Part shown: piece by piece, positions 43,584 through 52,048 of the stretch
How positions within the stretch are numbered: the stretch's first letter is position 1
Layout of the letters: each line of letters begins with the position of its first letter
NCBI GenBank assembly: GCA_016707005.1
Contig: JADJIQ010000005.1
Location: forward strand, 124,001 to 188,000
From: Ignavibacteria bacterium
GTDB taxonomy: Bacteria; Bacteroidota; Ignavibacteria; Kapaibacteriales; Kapaibacteriaceae
Direction: 5' to 3'
Length of the DNA: 64,000 nucleotides
Notes under the pieces: generated by a model
The model's input: only the letters and a program-made list of their open reading frames with translations
What the model was told of the DNA's origin: nothing
Databases searched by the model: none
Position numbers and translations under genes: made by a program

Positions 43584-45553
43584 AGCCAATACGTCAGCAT
43601 CATGCCCTTGCCCTTGATTTCGATTGTACCTCTTGGCGCGGTGCGCGCCTCGTTGAGCGCCTCGTTGAGCGCCTCGTTGAGAGCTTCAGAGACGTGAATG
43701 CGTCCTGGTTCTGAAGTGGATTCCATCCGGCTCGCAACGTTCACCGTGTCGCCCCAGACATCGTATTGCATGCGCTCCTTGCCGATCACACCGGCTGTTA
43801 CCGGGCCGCAATGAATGCCAATTCTGAATCGCAGAAGCGCCTTTTCATTTTCAAGCGCCTTTGCAAGCGCCTTGTTAAGCTCTTCGTTGAGAGTGATGTT
43901 CATCATCTCTCTTGCAGCACTCGCTGCACGAACTGCGGAGTTCTGTGTTCGCTGTGCCTCGATCCTCCCTTCGGCAGGACAGGCTTCGCTCGGCATGACA
44001 TTCGCTGTTCGCTGCTCGCTATTCGCTATTCCAAAGGCGACTGCCATATACGAATCACCGATCGTCTTGATCTTTGTTACCTGGTGTTTAGCGCAGATGG
44101 CATCACACTTTGAAAAGACATCATCAAGGATCTCGATCACAATTCGAGAATCGAGTTGAGAAGAGAGATCGGTAAAGCCCACAATGTCCAGGAAGATCAC
44201 CGAGGAATTGTCGTGATGGTCGTTGACCACCTCGCCCCTTGCTACTCTATCAGCAATGTGTTTCGGTAATGTGGAGTGCAACACTGCCATGTGTTTTTGA
44301 TGCTCACGTTGAACGGCATCGATCTCCCGTTGCTTTTCCTGCATAGCGAGTTTCGTTGCCGTGTCTTTCCCATTGATCTCTTCGGTGATGCGCGTGTATT
44401 CGTTGTTGTGTTCGATATAACCCGCAAAGTCATTGCGCTTCTGTGAGAGGTCACGAAGGGCCTTGTGGAACCCGGCTTGTTCCGGAGCTATTCCGTGTGT
44501 ACGAGCTAACTCTAACGCCGCTTGAAGTGTGGCGACTGCATCATCAGCGTTGCCTGATTTCTCCTGAAGGATCGCTCTTGACTGTTCCCGTGTGAGTACA
44601 ATACCAGGATCGATGTTCTCCATGGCATCCAACGTATGAAGGAGGGCTTCAGCTTCAAAGAGTGATCCGGAATGGGCCAATGCCGACGCGATGTTACTGC
44701 TGACTCCCGCAACGCCATGTTGATTTCCTAGTTCTTCAAAGAGCGGGAGTGCGCGTCGGAAGTACTCGAGTGCGGAACTATGGTTACCAGTATTGCCATG
44801 CACACTTCCGATGTTGCTGCAAACCATTGCAATATCACTGCGAGTGCCAAGCTCTTCATGAACAGCAAGAGCTCTATGGTAATGCTCCAAGGCCGCAGCG
44901 TAGTTGCCGATGCGATTATAGACAAGGCCGACGCTGGCAGTGATGCGCGCCACTCCTACACGGTCACCAAACTCCTCGTGCATACTCAGCGCGCGGTGAA
45001 AGAATTCCAGTGCAACCGGGTAGTTGCCGGTGTCACTATGTACGTTTGCGATGCCCCGTGAAACACCCGCTTCGCCTATCCGATCATCGCATTCCTTGTA
45101 GAGTTGAAGCGCACGATGATACCACTCCAGTGCATCGGCATAGTTGCCGGTGCTTCTGTGAACATTGCCGATTCCCATGGACATGATGGCTACGCTATTG
45201 CGTTCACCACGTTCCATATGTACTTCCAGTGCGCGTTGGTAATACTTTAGCGCTTCTTTGAAGTTACCGATGTTCAGTTGGACAGATCCAATGTTACCCG
45301 TAACGCGAGCCACACCACTGCGGTCGCCTATCTCCTCATACAGTCCAAGGGCAATGTTGTAGCACTCTACTGCTTCTGGGTAATTGTCGGAAAACAACGC
45401 GACTATGCCGCGGGCATTCGCAGATAAGGCACGCGCTTGTGTGGTTCCCAACGCGGAGAGCTCGGCAGCACATTGCAACATTGCTTGTCTATCGTTGGTG
45501 CCTTTCGCAACATGAACGGCATTCTCGAGTTCTTCAAACGTGCGGGTATTCAT
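43577..45553 (-). CDS. TPR-class III adenylyl cyclase (658 aa), most repeat-expanded
   Basis: Six 40-residue TPR units (residues about 50-290, e.g. GNYAAALEHYHRALAVHEEL) precede a linker and catalytic domain with all key residues (VIFLDIVGFT, KIKTIGDSYM, QYDVWGDTVNVASRMES). The loop after AVAFG is enlarged to more than 40 residues. It begins IANSEQRTAN (heptamer-encoded) and continues PSEACPAEGRIEAQRTQNS, which looks like translated intergenic sequence. Two LNEA-type helices follow: TLNEELNKALAKALENEKAL before FRIG, and LNEALNEALNEAR near the end. Whether this enlarged enzyme is active cannot be told from sequence. The leader contains TTACGGAG octamers. Confidence 0.9.
   Translation of the reverse strand: MNTRTFEELENAVHVAKGTNDRQAMLQCAAELSALGTTQARALSANARGIVALFSDNYPEAVECYNIALGLYEEIGDRSGVARVTGNIGSVQLNIGNFKEALKYYQRALEVHMERGERNSVAIMSMGIGNVHRSTGNYADALEWYHRALQLYKECDDRIGEAGVSRGIANVHSDTGNYPVALEFFHRALSMHEEFGDRVGVARITASVGLVYNRIGNYAAALEHYHRALAVHEELGTRSDIAMVCSNIGSVHGNTGNHSSALEYFRRALPLFEELGNQHGVAGVSSNIASALAHSGSLFEAEALLHTLDAMENIDPGIVLTREQSRAILQEKSGNADDAVATLQAALELARTHGIAPEQAGFHKALRDLSQKRNDFAGYIEHNNEYTRITEEINGKDTATKLAMQEKQREIDAVQREHQKHMAVLHSTLPKHIADRVARGEVVNDHHDNSSVIFLDIVGFTDLSSQLDSRIVIEILDDVFSKCDAICAKHQVTKIKTIGDSYMAVAFGIANSEQRTANVMPSEACPAEGRIEAQRTQNSAVRAASAAREMMNITLNEELNKALAKALENEKALLRFRIGIHCGPVTAGVIGKERMQYDVWGDTVNVASRMESTSEPGRIHVSEALNEALNEALNEARTAPRGTIEIKGKGMMLTYWLS
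44001..44028 (-). repeat. Four heptamers in frame in the third cyclase
   Basis: TTCGCTG, TTCGCTG, CTCGCTA and TTCGCTA at the same loop position as in the two sister genes. Here they are followed by about 75 extra coding bases that include further TTCGCTG-like words. Confidence 0.85.
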
Positions 45554-45570
45554 GGATGCAAAGATGAGAG

Positions 45571-45707
45571 TTACGGAGATACGGAGATGCGGAGATACGG
45601 AGGTACGGAGATACGGAGATACAGGGTTACGGGGTTACGGGGTTACGGGGTTACGCTGTTCGCTGTTCGCTGTTCACTGTTCGCTGTTCACTGTTCGCTG
45701 TTCGCTT
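45571..45707 (-). repeat. Composite array: heptamers then octamers between two genes
   Basis: In the minus-strand sense, the TAA stop at 45707-45709 is followed by seven AGCGAAC-type heptamers (45659-45707, two with an A-for-G change). CCCCGTAA octamers and CTCCGTAT-type variants (about 45571-45655) come next, and then the ATG at 45553. This is one of the clearest examples of the stop, heptamer, octamer, start order. Confidence 0.9.
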
Positions 45708-47335
45708 TATCGTTCAACCACGACAACCGTACGGGCTGACTCGCCCCCTACCACACATTCCACGGCATAGAGTCCGTTGGAGAGGTCGATGGGAATGGAG
45801 AGCGGGCCGGACGTCCCAACGGACACGTAACCTTCCGAGACCGACATCACAACTCTGCCCTGCATATCAACGATCCTCATCCGCATTGGCAGTCCGTCCC
45901 ACTCGTGCGGGACGGTGATAGAGATGTTGTTCTTTACGGGCATCGGAGAAACAACGATGTTCTTGAGCGTAGGGGGCTGGTGTTCGTCTACGCTAACGGT
46001 GTTAGGTCGGATGATGATAACAACCGCACGACCGCCTTTGAGGTGAGGGAGTCCTTTTAATCCTAGCGAATCCTTGTATGTTCTTATGAATTGATACCTG
46101 TGTTCAAGGAAGTTGGAGTCAACTACAATGCTCTCACAACTCCCTGTGGGCCAACCTTCATCAAGGACATCCATTCCGATCGGTGATTGATATCCCACTA
46201 CCGAGCCATCACTGTTTCGCATTATGATGCCGTCATCGTCTGCAATTCGCATTGCTCCTGGCTTCACATATCGCGAAAGGATGCCGTTGAGAATAGCGTT
46301 CTTCTTACGCGTGATGCGCACTGAATCACCGTTACGAATGAGATCGAAATGTCCGCTAATGGTTGCCTCTTGCCATGACGTATTCCCGGCCGTCAACAGG
46401 TCAGTTCGAAGAACGTCCGGCGTTGCATTATCGAACCACCATTCCAGCATCGACGTGCCGATGCCCAGGGTATCGGCGTATTTCCGGATCGCGACTGCAA
46501 CATCAATACCAGTTCCGGAATAGCGATGGTAGCTCATCTCCTTCAGTGCTGCCTTTGCATCAGGGAACGCGACGATCTGTTTTGTCCACGGGATCGCATT
46601 GGACATGTTCGTTGTAGAGGGGGCAACGAACCGCGGTTCAAAGCCGTTGTTGCGGAGTGTGATCGCGGTTGCATTCAGCGCTGCGCCGAGCTTTTGAGCC
46701 GTCCATTGCGGAACGAGGTCGGGCTCGAGCACGGCTTCCCATGAATCCGGCACGATGTTCCACTTCTTCTTGAGGTGTTGGTGCACAGCAAGGACGAACT
46801 CTGCGTATTCACGCGGTCGGTCGTGGATATACGTTCCGCCCCCGTTCTGTCCCGTGAATGCTACATAACACAGATTCACATGCAGGTCTTCGCCCTTGGC
46901 TTCTAAACGTGTGCGAAGAGGGATCACAACATTTTCGATCGTGGCATCCAATTCTGTGAAGTGGAAGCCCCCTTCATTGATCGTTGAATCATCGTTGTCG
47001 TTGACCGTTACGTAGCGGTTTTGCCGCCACCGCAGATATGCCGGATCTGATCCACCCGGACATCCCGCCGCGCGCCACTCCGCATAATGATCAACGGGAT
47101 TCTCCGACCCCGATCGAACCTCCACGCGCAACCGATTCACGCCTGTGAAGCGCACGAGACTATCGAGCATGAGATCACGGATCCGATCAAACTGCGGATC
47201 ACACGGCGAAGCGATGAACGACGTTGCCTCCCACCGCTGAAACGGCTGTCCCCACGTTGAGTCCTCAAGGATCCATCCCGCCTGAGCGTAGAGGGAGGGG
47301 GCGAGGAGGAAGAGGAAGAGAATGGTGCGAATCAT
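45707..47335 (-). CDS. T9SS-sorted glycoside-hydrolase-like TIM-barrel protein, first paralogue
   Basis: A 542-residue protein with signal peptide MIRTILFLFLLAPSLYAQ. The catalytic part resembles clan GH-A (beta/alpha)8 hydrolases of the GH30/GH39 style. There is an acid/base candidate Glu in WEAVLEPDL, a YHRYSG strand in MSYHRYSG, and a nucleophile candidate Glu in SMLEWWFDN. The C-terminus is a T9SS domain (VVSPMPVKNNISI, the VDMQG turn, SNGLYAVECV). The polysaccharide substrate is unknown. The paralogue at 50355-51959 shares most of the sequence but lacks the second Glu. The family assignment is by motif only. Confidence 0.72.
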   Translation of the reverse strand: MIRTILFLFLLAPSLYAQAGWILEDSTWGQPFQRWEATSFIASPCDPQFDRIRDLMLDSLVRFTGVNRLRVEVRSGSENPVDHYAEWRAAGCPGGSDPAYLRWRQNRYVTVNDNDDSTINEGGFHFTELDATIENVVIPLRTRLEAKGEDLHVNLCYVAFTGQNGGGTYIHDRPREYAEFVLAVHQHLKKKWNIVPDSWEAVLEPDLVPQWTAQKLGAALNATAITLRNNGFEPRFVAPSTTNMSNAIPWTKQIVAFPDAKAALKEMSYHRYSGTGIDVAVAIRKYADTLGIGTSMLEWWFDNATPDVLRTDLLTAGNTSWQEATISGHFDLIRNGDSVRITRKKNAILNGILSRYVKPGAMRIADDDGIIMRNSDGSVVGYQSPIGMDVLDEGWPTGSCESIVVDSNFLEHRYQFIRTYKDSLGLKGLPHLKGGRAVVIIIRPNTVSVDEHQPPTLKNIVVSPMPVKNNISITVPHEWDGLPMRMRIVDMQGRVVMSVSEGYVSVGTSGPLSIPIDLSNGLYAVECVVGGESARTVVVVER

Positions 47336-47339
47336 GGAG

Positions 47340-47423
47340 GAAAGTACGGAGATACGCCCTCACTCCGGGAGAGTATGACGCCGGGAGTCACTCCGGGAGA
47401 GTAAGACGCCGGGAGTCGTGGCT
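47340..47423. repeat. Intergenic repeats built on CGGGAGAGTAAGACGC
   Basis: Words ACTCCGGGAGAGTATGACGC and ACTCCGGGAGAGTAAGACGC alternate with CGGGAGTC. They lie just upstream of the minus-strand ATG at 47335 and include a TACGGAGATACG stretch of the octamer family. The palindrome at 47424 follows directly. The same words recur at 50229-50322. Confidence 0.8.
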
Positions 47424-47454
47424 CCGTGCCCGGCACCAAGGGTGCCGGGCACGG
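47424..47454. repeat. Perfect palindrome, copy 3
   Basis: Arms CCGTGCCCGGCACC pair around AAG, in the opposite orientation to copies 1, 2 and 5. It lies between the ATG at 47335 and the stop of the gene at 47527. TCCGTTGTCCG follows, as it also does after copy 4. Confidence 0.88.
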
Positions 47455-47526
47455 TCCGTTGTCCGTTGTCCGCGCCATACCAAGAATCGTACTCAAATCG
47501 CAGCGTCGCTTAGGATCGTGCCACCC

Positions 47527-48045
47527 CTACATACTCTGGACGGTGAACGTCACGATCTTGCTGGTTATCCCTACTTCAATCTCGACATCACCTTTTGTCT
47601 GGTCACACCGCGCCGTCGCGACCCTGGTTGTGCCGTCTGCGCCCCAGTGATCCTGGAGATCCTTCGTTGCCTCGTCGAGGCGCGCTTTGGCATGGGAACC
47701 ATCGTTATACGACAAGGTGCAGGTGAAGACGCTGTAGACACCACGGATCACGGAGAAGCAGTAGTAGATCTCCGCTTCATCAGGTTCCGTGTAAGTGTAA
47801 ATAGTGGCCTCTTCATCTAGGAGGCTGGTCGAGTCAACCAGCTTGAGTCCGATGCGTCGCGCTTCCGCATTCACAACATCGGCCGAGGCACCCCATTTCG
47901 TTAACCACACCGAACACGGCCGGGGCTGAAGGACCGGCATGTGTTTGGTGATTCGATCCTCCTGTGTTACCTCTGATGCGCCCTGCTGTGCGCGCCCAAC
48001 ATGCATTGAGCCTAGAACAACGATGACAAGAGCGAGTACCTTCAT
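47527..48045 (-). CDS. Secreted hypothetical protein
   Basis: The ATG at 48045 has a good ribosome site, GGAGGG, six bases upstream, and gives the signal peptide MKVLALVIVVLGSMHVGRAQ. An in-frame TTG two codons upstream is not needed. The mature protein of about 150 residues has three cysteines (RPCSVW, YYCFSV, FTCTLS, of which two could pair) and alternates strands and helices. No family was recognised. It lies between two copies of the palindrome family. Confidence 0.65.
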   Translation of the reverse strand: MKVLALVIVVLGSMHVGRAQQGASEVTQEDRITKHMPVLQPRPCSVWLTKWGASADVVNAEARRIGLKLVDSTSLLDEEATIYTYTEPDEAEIYYCFSVIRGVYSVFTCTLSYNDGSHAKARLDEATKDLQDHWGADGTTRVATARCDQTKGDVEIEVGITSKIVTFTVQSM

Positions 48046-48111
48046 TCGCAACCCTCCGGAATCTGAGCAGTGTTGTTTGCATTCCTATAATACGATACGC
48101 GGCCAGCGCTT

Positions 48112-48142
48112 CCGTGCCCGGCACCAAGGGTGCCGGGCACGG
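48112..48142. repeat. Perfect palindrome, copy 4
   Basis: It is identical in sequence and orientation to copy 3 and followed by the same TCCGTTGTCCG. It lies between the stop of the gene at 48160 and the start of the gene at 48045, so a transcript through both would carry the hairpin. Confidence 0.88.
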
Positions 48143-48159
48143 TCCGTTGTCCGCAACGA

Positions 48160-48843
48160 TCAGTTCGTTGTCTGCACCGGGTGCGTGGCAATGCTACGAT
48201 GAACGATACCCAGCGAATCCGTGAATGTGGCGATGTGCGTCAGAACCACATGCCCCTTAACCTGACCTCTCCTGAGCGGGATCTTTCCATCGACGAGCTT
48301 AAGGGTAACGGCGGTTAGTGCGCTATACCGCAGAGTGTCGGCATTGATCACGGCCTTCTTCGCCGGATCCGGAAGCCATTCCGAAGGTAGTTCGCGTTGA
48401 TTCACTCGAGGTTTAGGAGAAGAGTCACGGGCGCGTTGAATCTGCTCGAGAGAACATTGTCGAAGCGGATCCACGGCAACTACGATCACCTTGTAGGGAG
48501 AACCCGACGTGAGGTCGGCGATGTTGCTTGACTTCACAAGGACTTCGATCGTACACGCCTGCATACTGTCTCTGCGCATCAAGCCAGGGATCTTCACGAT
48601 CACGTCGCGCACAATGAACACGGGATCCGCATTATTCATGATCGGATCCACCTTTACCTCCTGCGCAAGGATCCTCGGCCTCAACATCGAAGTATCACTG
48701 TCACTATCAGATGATGTTGGGAAGGCCTGCCGTTGCTCGGGTTGCTCGTCACGAGAGATCGATGATCCAATGTCGAACCACAAGTGCGAGTGCCCAAACG
48801 GGAACCAAACGATGGCCATGAGACAGAGAACAACGGCACGCAT
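48160..48843 (-). CDS. Secreted hypothetical protein
   Basis: A 227-residue product with a short hydrophobic leader (MRAVVLCLMAIVWFPFGHS). The mature part has an acidic, serine-rich linker (SDSDSDTSM) followed by about 150 residues of probable beta structure, ending GIVHRSIATHPVQTTN. Its final part recalls the end of the secreted protein at 10597-11079, so the two may share a fold. No conserved enzymatic motif is visible. Confidence 0.6.
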   Translation of the reverse strand: MRAVVLCLMAIVWFPFGHSHLWFDIGSSISRDEQPEQRQAFPTSSDSDSDTSMLRPRILAQEVKVDPIMNNADPVFIVRDVIVKIPGLMRRDSMQACTIEVLVKSSNIADLTSGSPYKVIVVAVDPLRQCSLEQIQRARDSSPKPRVNQRELPSEWLPDPAKKAVINADTLRYSALTAVTLKLVDGKIPLRRGQVKGHVVLTHIATFTDSLGIVHRSIATHPVQTTN

Positions 48844-48882
48844 GATTTGGCCTCCTCGTAATACACAAAGACTGCGCTCGAC

Positions 48883-50151
48883 CTACCTGCAAACTACAAT
48901 AGGGATCGTGCGTTCTGTCCCGCCGGCACTAACCACAACAACATATGCCCTACTCGCCAACACGCCACAGTGAACCTCAACACGCTGGCGGTCTCCACTG
49001 CGTACGTCGGTGCTCACATCTTGAACAACAGATCCTAGCGCGTCTACGATGCGATACCTCTCGATGCACTTCTCAGACGAGATCGTGAACCCTTCGGTGA
49101 CCGGGTTGGGGAAGACCGTACATCGACACATTTCGTCAAGGGGCGATGTGGACTCGTGCACAGAACTTGGCGTCTTGCCCGAATTTGATGTAAAGTAGTG
49201 GTCTTGTTCTCCTGCAGCGTGCACGGTATCACTGTCAACCGCATAGATGACGTTCAATTGCACGTCGAAAGTTTTCACCTGGTAGTACCACGTAGCACCG
49301 GCATCCGTGGAATGCAAGATGTTGTCAGATCCCGCACACCACAGCAACGTATCGTCGATAGCGACAACACTGCTACAGGCATACATATTCGAAGGGTACT
49401 CGGCCTTGTCCCATGTTTTTCCGCTATCCTGCGTGATAGCGATGCCAGAACCAACAGCCACGCCGCGTTCCGCGGAGATGCTCATAATGTCGTAGATAAA
49501 TGCGGAGATGCCATTACCAGATCGTGCCGGAAGCCAAGTGTTACCTCCGTCTGACGTACGATAAATCCCCCCGAACCAGTCAAGTAGCAATCCATTCCAC
49601 CGATCGCTGAAGGAGATTCGATATGGCTTTCCACTTTTAACCTCCACGTATCTCCATTGAGATCCTGCGTTCGTGCTCAACAGAACGCCGTTGCAAACAG
49701 ACATCACAATGATGCTATCGTCGATGATTTCGATGTCGGTGATGATTCTGTCGTAACACTTCGCAACGTCGATTCCAAACTCGATCATCTTTCGGAGAAC
49801 AGTGTCAGCGCGACCATCGATCACGACGACATTGTCATCGTAAACAGCCCACAGTGTTGTGTCGCCTACAAGTGCCATGCCGGCTATCCCATAAAGACTG
49901 CCCGCCCCATAACTATAGTCGGACCAAACAGTCCTCCATGTTCTACCGCCATCTTCCGTCTTTGACACAAAGACATCACCCTGATAACCCCACCCCGCGC
50001 CACCAGCGAATCCCACAATTCCGTTCACAAACGCGAGGCTATTGATTTGATCAGCGCTATCGTGAGCGTTGCTAAACGTTTGCCACTGTGCTTTGATATC
50101 AGCAACGTTCACTACGAGTGCAGCAAATGCAAGGATGTAGAGGCGGTTCAT
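48883..50151 (-). CDS. T9SS-sorted Ycf48/BNR-type propeller protein
   Basis: The ATG at 50151 gives the signal peptide MNRLYILAFAALVVNVADIKAQ; the in-frame TTG at 50160 is less likely. Propeller motifs include TEDGGRTW, STNAGSQW, TSDGGNTW and STDAGATW. The C-terminal T9SS domain starts VFPNPVTEGFTI and ends in PIVVCR. The layout resembles photosystem II assembly factor-like propellers, which in FCB bacteria are usually secreted and unrelated to photosynthesis. Confidence 0.82.
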   Translation of the reverse strand: MNRLYILAFAALVVNVADIKAQWQTFSNAHDSADQINSLAFVNGIVGFAGGAGWGYQGDVFVSKTEDGGRTWRTVWSDYSYGAGSLYGIAGMALVGDTTLWAVYDDNVVVIDGRADTVLRKMIEFGIDVAKCYDRIITDIEIIDDSIIVMSVCNGVLLSTNAGSQWRYVEVKSGKPYRISFSDRWNGLLLDWFGGIYRTSDGGNTWLPARSGNGISAFIYDIMSISAERGVAVGSGIAITQDSGKTWDKAEYPSNMYACSSVVAIDDTLLWCAGSDNILHSTDAGATWYYQVKTFDVQLNVIYAVDSDTVHAAGEQDHYFTSNSGKTPSSVHESTSPLDEMCRCTVFPNPVTEGFTISSEKCIERYRIVDALGSVVQDVSTDVRSGDRQRVEVHCGVLASRAYVVVVSAGGTERTIPIVVCR

Positions 50152-50228
50152 CGTCAACAATCTACACGTTCGTCATGAATCTTGGCTTTGTCATACGGAC
50201 TGGGTTGAGGATCTTTGCTGCATGATCG

Positions 50229-50322
50229 GATACGCCCTCACGCCGGGAGAGTATGACGTCGGGAGTCACGCCGGGAGAGTAAGACGCCGGGAGCCACGCC
50301 GGGAGAGTAAGACTCCCGGCGT
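50229..50322. repeat. Tandem CGCCGGGAGAGTAAGA repeats
   Basis: Four to five imperfect units alternate ACGCCGGGAGAGTAWGACG and CGGGAGYC. The array lies between the stop of the minus-strand gene at 50355 and the start of the gene at 50151. An inverted end, CTCCCGGCGTTATGACGTTC, lets the last unit fold back on the others. Confidence 0.8.
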
Positions 50323-50354
50323 TATGACGTTCTGGGCATAGCGGCGTTCCCGAC

Positions 50355-51959
50355 TCATTCAACGACAAACACCTGACGCCATACATTCTTCTGTGTCATA
50401 CACTCAAGAACATACACTCCGCTCGTGAGTCGGATGGGTAGAATTGATGACGAATCCGTTTCAGTTACCAAGACACGTCCCTGCAGATCAAGAACACGTT
50501 TCGTGAACGGGATATCTATCAATTCCGCTGGAAGATCGATGGTGAGATGATCGCGCGCAGGAATTGGGGAGAGCGTTAAGACGTTATCCGCCAGATCTTC
50601 TGTATCATCAACGCTCACGACAGTTGGTTTGATATAGATAACAAATGCAATATCTCTCCTACTGAAGTACGGGTAGCCATCGCTTTGGCTCGAGTCTCTT
50701 TTTGTACGAGTCCTCCTAACCATGTGTTCTTGCAAGAGCGTATCTACTCGAACGAATTCTACCTCACCGGTAGGCCATCCGGAAGCGAGGAATGCGTTGT
50801 TTGGAGGCCACTGGTACCCGACGAAGGAACCGTCTGTGTTTCTCATGACAACTTCGAAGCAAACATATAAACGCACCGCCCCTGGCTTCACGTATCGTGA
50901 TAGGAGGCCAGTTACAACAGTGTTTCTTTTACGCACGATGTGCAACGAGTCGCCAAGCGTTGTGACGTCAAAGAGACCACCTATAGAACCCTGATGCCAT
51001 ACGGCACTATTGCAGTAAATAATATCGTTCATCATCGCCTTGGGATTTGAGTTCTCGGGTGTCGAACCCAACATCGACGCGCGGATATTCACGGAGTCTG
51101 CAAACCGCCGGACCGCATATTCATTAACTCCGTTCGAATCTGAATCCCGGTGGTAACTCAGCTCCTTGATAGCTGACTTGGCATGCTGATAGGCAAGGAT
51201 GTCTTTCACCCACGAAAGGGTATTGGACGTGTTTGATGTGGAGGGGGCGATGAATGACGGTTCAAATCCATCGCTGCGCAGTCGCAGTGCTGCTGCATCA
51301 AGAGCTGCACCCAGTTTCGATGCTGTCCACTCCGCAACAAGATCTGGTTCCAGAACAGCCTCCCATCTGTCAGGGACAATGTTCCACTTCGTCTTGAGAT
51401 GCTGGTACACTGCCGACACGAACTCCGCGTACTCCTGCGGTTGGTCGTGGAGGTACGTTCCACTCGCATTCTGTCCAGTGTATGCCACATAGCTCACATT
51501 GATTTGCAGGTCTTCGCCCTTGGCATGCAGTCGCGTCCGAAGCGGGATCACTACGTTCTCGATGGTGGCATCCAATTCCGTGAAGTGAAAGCCCCCTACA
51601 TCGATCGTTGAATCACTATTGTCATTTACAGTCACATATCGGTTCTGAAGCCAACGGGTATAGGCAGGGTCAGCTCCCGTTGGACAACCCGCTGCACGCC
51701 ACTCTGCGTAATGGTCAACTGGATTCTCGGAACCGGCGCGAACCTCAACCCGCAGTCTATTCACACCCGTGAACCGCACCAGACTGTCAAGCATCCGATC
51801 ACGCATGAGAGCGTACTGGGGATCGCACTCAGACGCTATGTAGGCCGTGGCTTCCCACCGCTCGAACGGACGTCCAATGATCGAGTCTCTCACTTCCCAC
51901 GTGCACTGTGCATATAGTGGGGGCGAAAGCAGGAGAAGGAGGATCAGCAGGCGGATCAT
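50355..51959 (-). CDS. T9SS-sorted glycoside-hydrolase-like protein, second paralogue
   Basis: A 534-residue protein closely similar to the one at 45707-47335 in signal peptide, barrel and T9SS domain (LSPIPARDHLTI, LDLQG turn, SGVYVLECM). The acid/base candidate is kept (WEAVLEPDLV), as is the YHRDS strand. The nucleophile segment SMLEWW of the first paralogue aligns with SMLGSTPEN here, so that Glu is replaced by Gly. If the alignment holds, this copy may bind substrate without cleaving it, or may use another residue. Confidence 0.72.
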   Translation of the reverse strand: MIRLLILLLLLSPPLYAQCTWEVRDSIIGRPFERWEATAYIASECDPQYALMRDRMLDSLVRFTGVNRLRVEVRAGSENPVDHYAEWRAAGCPTGADPAYTRWLQNRYVTVNDNSDSTIDVGGFHFTELDATIENVVIPLRTRLHAKGEDLQINVSYVAYTGQNASGTYLHDQPQEYAEFVSAVYQHLKTKWNIVPDRWEAVLEPDLVAEWTASKLGAALDAAALRLRSDGFEPSFIAPSTSNTSNTLSWVKDILAYQHAKSAIKELSYHRDSDSNGVNEYAVRRFADSVNIRASMLGSTPENSNPKAMMNDIIYCNSAVWHQGSIGGLFDVTTLGDSLHIVRKRNTVVTGLLSRYVKPGAVRLYVCFEVVMRNTDGSFVGYQWPPNNAFLASGWPTGEVEFVRVDTLLQEHMVRRTRTKRDSSQSDGYPYFSRRDIAFVIYIKPTVVSVDDTEDLADNVLTLSPIPARDHLTIDLPAELIDIPFTKRVLDLQGRVLVTETDSSSILPIRLTSGVYVLECMTQKNVWRQVFVVE

Positions 51960-52016
51960 TCAATAAGCCTACCAAGAATCGTACCCAAAACCATGGGCCG
52001 CGTAGGACCGCGTAGG

Positions 52017-52047
52017 CCGTGCCCGGCACCCTTGGTGCCGGGCACGG
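52017..52047. repeat. Perfect palindrome, copy 5
   Basis: Arms CCGTGCCCGGCACC pair around CTT, in the orientation of copies 1 and 2. It starts 57 bases before the ATG at 51959 and ends one base before the stop codon of the lipoprotein gene at 52049. Confidence 0.88.
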
Positions 52048-52048
52048 T

